Assembly: GCA_950106755.1 (NCBI GenBank)
Contig: OX467090.1
Span: forward strand, 2,666,001 to 2,730,000
Source: Climacium dendroides
Taxonomy: Eukaryota; Streptophyta; Bryopsida; Hypnales; Climaciaceae
Reading direction: 5' to 3'
Length of the DNA stretch: 64,000 bases
Positions 58,874-64,000 of this stretch are shown one piece after another. The position numbers were made by a program, and so were the translations under genes. The notes below the pieces were generated by a model. It was not told the origin of the DNA. It searched no databases and saw only the letters and a list, made by a program, of their open reading frames with translations. Numbering within the stretch: the stretch's first letter is position 1; each line of letters begins with the position of its first letter.

Positions 58874-59343
58874 ATGTCGGATGTACTACTATTGCTTCAC
58901 GCGCTAGAATCTTCAAATGCTATAGAGGCATTCACCAAAGAAGGGAGAAAGACAGGGATGGCAATGATGAAAGAACCCTCTAAAGCAAAGAACAAACGAG
59001 TAATGGAGCCGTTTTCTATCTCTACAACGAAGAAAGTAAATGTAGGAAACCCCCCGTTGATAAGCGTCCACCTATTTTAGTACTTCCTTTGAGAAAAGGA
59101 AAAGCGGTTGATTGCCTCTGTGAACATATAGGGAAAACCTTGATGAAAGCGAAGAAGGAGCAAATGATGGGCAAGCCTAAGAAAGCTCGTGTATCTTCAA
59201 CAATACAAGAGAAAAGAGGGGGAAATCAAACACTTTCATCAGACGATGAAGACAACATCATGAGTGATGAAAATGATAGATTCCAATCAAGAGAGTACAG
59301 TAGCGGGGCAAAGGTGAAAGGAGATAGTGATTACCACCCCTAG
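58874..59343 (+). pseudogene. small lysine-rich gene relic after island F
   Basis: The frame from ATG 58874 gives MSDVLLLLHALESSNAIEAF, then AMMKEPSKAKNKRVMEPFSI and TTKKVN. At a run of six C (59050-59055) the reading must shift to continue VDKRPPILVLPLRKGKAVDC, EHIGKTLMKAKKEQ, KPKKARVSSTIQEKRGG and LSSDDEDNIMSDENDR, ending at 59343. The combined product would be about 155 residues, basic with an acidic Ser/Asp tail, like a nuclear or chromatin-linked protein. It begins about 25 bp after the island tail, as 51231 follows island B. No family was recognised. Confidence 0.42.
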
Positions 59344-59689
59344 GCATTCAAATTTAGAAAGGATTTGAATCAAGAACATTTACAGAACTTGGTGCTCAAA
59401 TGCTTACAATTTAGAGAGATGAATAGCTAAGATTTATTAGTTTCTCGGAGCATTTCTTAGTAGTACAAGCTTGCTAATTTATCCTGAAAAAATTAATCAA
59501 ACTATCATTTTGGGGGGATTTTGTCCCAAGTGATATTGAAGAAATCTTCATTGTGTGATTTTTTGATCTCAATTTCAAGTGTATAGCATGTAAAAAATTT
59601 TGAAGCGCCAAAACTCACAAATATGTAAAAAGAACCCTAAAACAAAATGAAAACCATGCAAAATGCAAACCCTCACTCACTCACTGCCT
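59344..59689. other. intergenic DNA, no gene seen
   Basis: AT-rich spacer without a supported ORF. Confidence 0.45.
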
Positions 59690-59900
59690 AAACCCCTTGA
59701 ACCGTTTGCCCATCTGCTTGCCCGTCCTTCAACCCCCTCATCCGCCTGTCCGCCCCCCCGTCCGACCGACAGACCGACCGCAGGACGGCGACTAGGGACC
59801 GTCAGTCTCCATCCACAGCGTCCAGACGTGCAAACGTCCGGATGTCCAATTTCAGACGCGATTTTGCCGCGGATGCACGTCCATGACAACCCTAGACTGT
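59690..59900 (-). repeat. GTCCG-family GC island, copy G
   Basis: The head, on the minus strand at 59895, reads TAGGGTTGTCATGGACGTGC, then ATCGCGTCTGAAATTGGAC and ATCCGGACG. The GTCCG-rich part lies to the left. Orientation is opposite to B and D. Confidence 0.75.
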
Positions 59901-60149
59901 GGAGCTCCTTTTTGTTTCGATCTTTTGCTGCTTTCACCTTTATTGCTACTTTTTTCTTTCATAGCTACTTGATGCCTTGAATATTGTCTCTGACCGTGTG
60001 TAAATGACCGATTCAAAACCTCTCTGGTGTGATCAAAGATGTGTGACCCCAACTCTCTACCACATAGGAGCAACTGGCACGGTGAGGCAACAGTAGCACA
60101 TTTGATGTGGTGTTGTTTCCCAAAGAGGAGAGTTGAAGTGAGGAAAAAT
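59901..60149 (-). other. spacer between islands G and H, possible coding scrap
   Basis: A minus frame (60073-59852) includes MKEKSSNKGESSKRSKQKGA, a basic Ser/Lys stretch like those after islands B and F, but it runs into the repeat head and cannot be judged a gene. Confidence 0.25.
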
Positions 60150-60505
60150 GCCTTGGCCGTCTGCTCCCAGACCTAAAACTTTCCTTCCCGAATCTAACCC
60201 GGACGACGCGAACCTACCCCGAACTGGCGGACCGTGTTTGGTTGGACGGTCCATTCGCTGCCGAACTTGTGGACTAGTGGTCCGCCCAACCGCTCCGACG
60301 TCGGCTCGCCCGACTGCTCCGTCGGCCGTCCGCCTGACCACTCCGACATTGATTCGCCCGACCGTTGCCACGCCTGTCTGAGCAACCGCTAGACGCCGAC
60401 CGACCACAGTCCAGCCGCGTCATTACGCTTGGACATCCGGACGTCCGGACATCCAAATTTTGGATGTGATTTCGAGGTGGACGTGCGTCCGAGACAACCC
60501 TATAT
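60150..60505 (-). repeat. GTCCG-family GC island, copy H
   Basis: The head at the right reads, on the minus strand, TAGGGTTGTCTCGGACGCAC then TGGATGTCCGGACGTCCGG. The left end has the tail TAGGTCTGGGAGCAGACGG and CCTCACTTCAACTCTCCTC, which matches island F. This is the one copy with both head and tail. Confidence 0.8.
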
Positions 60506-61495
60506 AGTATCTTGTAGTACACAAGTTTAAGAAGATGTGTTGTACATTTCAAAGATGTCCATCTTGTGGATTCTAAAATACTAGCATTAAACATGTTAAA
60601 AGTAGTATTTTTGGCTTCATAGATAAATGGACAGCTACACTTCACAAGTCGCATTTGTATTGAAAAATATCAATCTCTCGGGGGTGCAAATTGCAAGTTC
60701 ACATGTTGTCAACTGTATTCATTTTTATTTGGATTAGGGGGTGGGGGTGTTGATGTTGGTGGAGATCTTATGAGATTGTTCATATCCCAAATCTTTTTCA
60801 TTATTCTTGATGGATAGTGAATTTGTAGGAGATTCATTTGTTGGATGCTCGAAGCGGCAACCAAATGACGTATTAACAAAAAAATGCATGAGCTTAGATC
60901 AATGTTTAGCTGATGAGATATTAGATGCTTCCTGAAAGATGGGGGTTGCATGTAAAAAAAGTTCATTTATTTCTTTATTAATTTTCTATTTTGAAGGATT
61001 TTTTTTTTGAGGAAGAATAGAATGTCACATTAGTGAACATTATAGAGTACCTTCCATGATTTTTGGATTCTTATATTATAATGACTATGTTATAAGCAAC
61101 TTCTATGGTTATAAAGTGCATATATCTACAAGCGTGTATGTTATAGATACCTTAAGTAATTGAAGAATTTATATTTACACGTACTAACTGGTTCGTAGAA
61201 TCGCATGTCTAGACTCGCATGCTACTGCTGTTGATCTTCAAATTAGAAATGATGAAATTTTATTAATTAACTTTAATACTATTTATAGAAATAGCACAAA
61301 AGAATGTTTAATATGAAAACAAAGGGGCCTATAGTGTACACACATTATTTTGAAAGAGGAAAACATTATTGAAATTGCATACAATATTTTGAAGATTGAA
61401 TAACCTTATATAGTATGTGGGAGACTAAAGGGGATAATATATAATAGTAATGAATTTTGATTGAAATATCATGTCTAATATTCACAGAGAGTAGT
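60506..61495. other. AT-rich intergenic DNA, no gene seen
   Basis: Short frames only. The 85-codon minus frame at 60709-60966 ends in a Pro run and has no recognised motif. Confidence 0.45.
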
Positions 61496-62161
61496 TGTTG
61501 TAGCACAGGAAAGCAAAAATCCTTCTCTAAGGCTCAATATTTCTTAAAAGAGGCCCTAAAGTGACTCGAGTATCGTTCCCACGAAGATCGAATTTCCTAG
61601 GTTCACAATTACCGGAAAATGGTAGAGTGATGGTCACGAAATACACACAAACACAAAACCCCAAGCAAAACAATAGACCGGAACTTCCACTTGGCCTCCT
61701 TGTTTCTTTGGACAAATACGACCGGATCTCTCTGGTCCAACAATTACTACTACACTTTAGACCGGATCTTTCCGATCTAACAACACTGACCGGATTGATT
61801 CCGGTCTAACACCCATTGGTTTATCACACAGACTCTCTAATTGGTTAGTTTACTACCCCACAGCTTTACACTACCCTGTAACTCACCCAACACTTCTATT
61901 CACATACCTTTGGTAGTTACATGTATTTACGTTTTTCAGACCATAACCGGAATCCGCGTTTCCACAGATCTAACCTTAACCTCTAGTATTCACATCCGGT
62001 CTAGATCTCTAATTGTAACCATGTGGATTTTAACCTCTCGACGAGGGATCTGCTTAATTGGGCTTTAGGAAGGAAGCTTAACTCCTACCCTTCCTTTTTA
62101 AAGTGTTAGAAGTTTCACTATGTGATCAAACTTTCAAAAATAAACTTTCAAATCCTACAAA

Positions 62162-62526
62162 CACTATAACAAAACATGGTAAAAAAAGCCCGCGCAGGAA
62201 CTTCCAAAGTGGTTTTTTTTGACACGTTTTTGTGCGCAGATTTCTTTGCGCGGTGCGCGTAGTAGACAGCCAAGTTTGTCAGCATTTTTCCACTGCAAAT
62301 TTTGGAATTTTGGGGCGTGTAATATACCATTGGAAAGTTATTTAAAAGACCTTTCCAATGGTATATTACACGCCCCAAAATTCCAAAACTTGCAGTACGA
62401 AATTGCTGCCAAAGTTGGCTGTCCACTACGCACAACGCGCAAAGAAAATTGCGCACAAAAACGTGTCAAAAAAAACCACTTTGGAAGTTCTTGCGCGGGT
62501 TTTTTTTACCATGTTTTGTTATAGTG
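62162..62526. mobile_element. 365-bp foldback MITE with CACTA-type ends
   Basis: It begins CACTATAACAAAACATGG and ends with the exact inverse, flanked by AAA on both sides (62159-62161, 62527-62529). The arms pair nearly end to end. The loop region carries GTAATATACCATTGGAAAG and its inverse, a sequence also present twice near 36.4 and 36.65 kb. ORFs on both strands of it are palindrome shadows. Confidence 0.9.
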
Positions 62527-63304
62527 AAATGAGAAAACAGACCGTCCTCACAACTGGAAAGGAAACGTAGTCGTGTCCAGCAGGTCACGCAAGCCGGTCT
62601 AATCCCTCCTAACCAATGTTACAACGACAGCCTACTGAGTTAGTCCTAAATCCGATCTGAACTAGCGGGGAAGAGAGGGGAAACGAGCGCTGCGGAGGCG
62701 TGCTAACCCTTACTCTCTTCGGAGAGTGGTCCTCAATCCGTACTCCCTTCCGAGTCCACTCCTAGTCCACACTAGAGATCCCTTCTGCCTCCATCCACAC
62801 GTACTAATTCAATACTGGACCGGATAAACTCAGCATCCGGGTACACCTTGTATCCACTTACACTCACTTTCCAGCCTGGACTTCCAAAACACGGACAAGT
62901 GTCAAGTACACACAACTATGATTTCTTTCAATCACGCCAAGAGCAACCTCCCAGGTACTCATGAATATAAGAAGGTAAGATAAAGATGCACACCGGGACC
63001 AAAGAAGTCCCGGATTTAAATACTAAACTACTCCCTCAAAATCCTAACCTAAAAGTAACGCTCCAGCCAATTAGGGCTCAACACGTTTCATTCCCTTACT
63101 AATTTCTAGCCCTGTTGACTTTCACTCAAACTCCCACTACTTCCACTAAAAGTGGATCTCAGATCCTATAATTATGGACCCGGTCACTTTCCAACTGCTA
63201 GTAGCCGTGTCACTCAAAAAGTAAACTGCCTAATTATATACAACTATCCCAAAACTTCAGATTTTTCACTACCCTATCCTCAGAAATTTACCCTACGTAA
63301 CTTT

Positions 63305-64000
63305 CTAAGTTTTTAACTTCTTCACGGCCGGCTTCTTTCCGATTCCAGTCTTCTGTCCCTGGCGTACCTTACCCCGAGTGGCAAGCCTCTTCTTCTTGGA
63401 TGCTGCAGCCTTGGTTGCCCGAGTCTCTGCCAATGCTTGATCCGGGTCAGAATACGGCTCTGAGTCCTCCTCAGTACCAGATTCTTCATCCTCACCCTCT
63501 TCTTCTTCTTCTTCCTCTTCTTCCTCGTCATCGTCCTCAAGAATCGTCCTCTTCTTATGTGTCATAATTGGAGGCTTCTTCTTCTGTGTGGTTGGTGTGG
63601 GCAGAACATTGGCCCTAGCACTCTGAGGAGTGGTTTCCTCAATCGGTCTGCTCTTCCCGGATCCTTGCCCCTGCGATCCGGTCTTCCTTTCCTCCATTGA
63701 CCCAGTTTCGCTTCCCAAAGCTAAGTTGAGTAGGGTGGAAGGAAATACCTTCTGTGTCTTTGCAGAAGGAGGCGGAGAGACTGGAGATAACTCACTGAGG
63801 TCGATAAACTTGGTACTCAGCCCTAGTTTGGGCACGTTCTTCTTCTCGGATGGTTCTGGTCCAGATCTCGTCTTCTCTTCAGCTGCGGCCTTCACCTCTT
63901 CCGATGGTTCCCTCGCCTTGCTTGTTGTCTCCACTTCTCCGGTCTTCTCTTCCTTAGCAGCTTCTACTGCTCGCGCTGCATTAAGAGCAACGTCCGTTAC
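63305..64000 (-). CDS. acidic/basic low-complexity ORF in the second LTR-type unit, partial
   Basis: The minus frame is open from the window edge (VTDVALNAARAVEAAKEEKT) to a stop at 63305, at least 231 codons; the true start lies outside. An internal Met (METTSKAREPSEEVKAAAEE) could also start it. The sequence has Ser/Pro/Lys regions (LGLSTKFIDLSELSPVSPPP), basic patches (TQKKKPPIMTHKKRTI), a long Asp/Glu tract near 63480-63535 and a Lys/Arg-rich end (KKKRLATRGKVRQGQ, KKPAVKKLKT). It is probably disordered and nucleic-acid or histone binding by composition. It occupies the position of the 490-codon ORF in the related unit but shares no obvious sequence with its end. No frame break is seen. 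Confidence 0.5.
   Translation of the reverse strand, partial: VTDVALNAARAVEAAKEEKTGEVETTSKAREPSEEVKAAAEEKTRSGPEPSEKKNVPKLGLSTKFIDLSELSPVSPPPSAKTQKVFPSTLLNLALGSETGSMEERKTGSQGQGSGKSRPIEETTPQSARANVLPTPTTQKKKPPIMTHKKRTILEDDDEEEEEEEEEEGEDEESGTEEDSEPYSDPDQALAETRATKAAASKKKRLATRGKVRQGQKTGIGKKPAVKKLKT

Larger units (their letters stand above)
61496..64000 (-). mobile_element. second LTR-type unit, running off the right edge
   Basis: On the minus strand it ends TTTCCTGTGCTACAACA (plus start TGTTGTAGCACAGG at 61496). With upstream GAGTCACTTT at the same distance, it matches the right end of the 40426-46308 unit. It contains a minus-strand ORF at 63305-64000 and a foldback MITE. After subtracting insertions, the ORF stop lies about 1.4 kb from the terminus here and about 1.2 kb in the first unit. 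Confidence 0.6.

Noticed and set aside
62148..62570. ORFs of about 100 codons on both strands near 62.3 kb
   Set aside because: They are mirror images created by the palindromic MITE.
1..64000. tRNA, rRNA or organelle-derived segments
   Set aside because: No T-loop/anticodon patterns, rRNA motifs or plastid gene frames were noticed by eye on either strand.

Overview
The window reads as nuclear DNA of a seed plant with a large, repeat-filled genome, most likely a gymnosperm (conifer-like). The reasons are AT-rich intergenic DNA, nested plant-type transposons (chromovirus Ty3/gypsy, CACTA with 3-bp target duplications, foldback MITEs), plant-style splice sites in gene relics, and a plant-specific VQ-motif protein gene. 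The conifer assignment is inference. No tRNA, rRNA, organellar or bacterial features were seen.

Layout. 1-2 kb: AT-rich, no gene. 2-4.7 kb: a GC-richer island with the only clearly intact gene, an intronless VQ-motif protein (3157-4002, +). 4.93-5.08 kb: a TATA box followed by a near-perfect GC-rich hairpin, a candidate MIR locus. 6.06-6.27 kb: a MITE. 8.5-9.2 kb: a broken unknown gene on the minus strand. 9.2-17.2 kb: a decayed Ty3/gypsy chromovirus (gag, protease, RT, RNase H, integrase, chromodomain) split by a 2.25-kb non-autonomous CACTA element with a GCC duplication. 17.25-17.5 kb: a DUF4216-like CACTA protein relic. 17.9-24 kb: minisatellites, two more CACTA-type elements (one holding a large palindrome), and an exon relic beside an (AT)38 tract. 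26.1 kb: a mini-CACTA. 28.1-33.1 kb, minus strand: relics of one or two multi-exon genes, one resembling a DNA amino-methyltransferase. 33.1-39.5 kb: three tandem-repeat fields.

40.43-46.31 kb is a TG...CA unit flanked by the 5-bp duplication TTTGC. It looks like a solo LTR that contains a 490-codon reading frame and was later hit by a second, inverted CACTA copy (TGT duplication). A relative with the same terminus enters from the right edge (61.5-64 kb, minus strand) and carries another long ORF and a foldback MITE. From 50.5 to 60.5 kb lie GTCCG/CGGAC-rich GC islands of one repeat family with conserved head and tail, interleaved with small unknown ORFs, gene relics and a 42-bp minisatellite.

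Almost everything except the VQ gene and the hairpin locus is transposon-derived. Stop codons in the relics are often TAG or TAA where CAG or CAA would be expected, which fits cytosine-methylation decay of silenced elements. Many short ORFs in the GC islands and low-complexity tracts are not regarded as genes.
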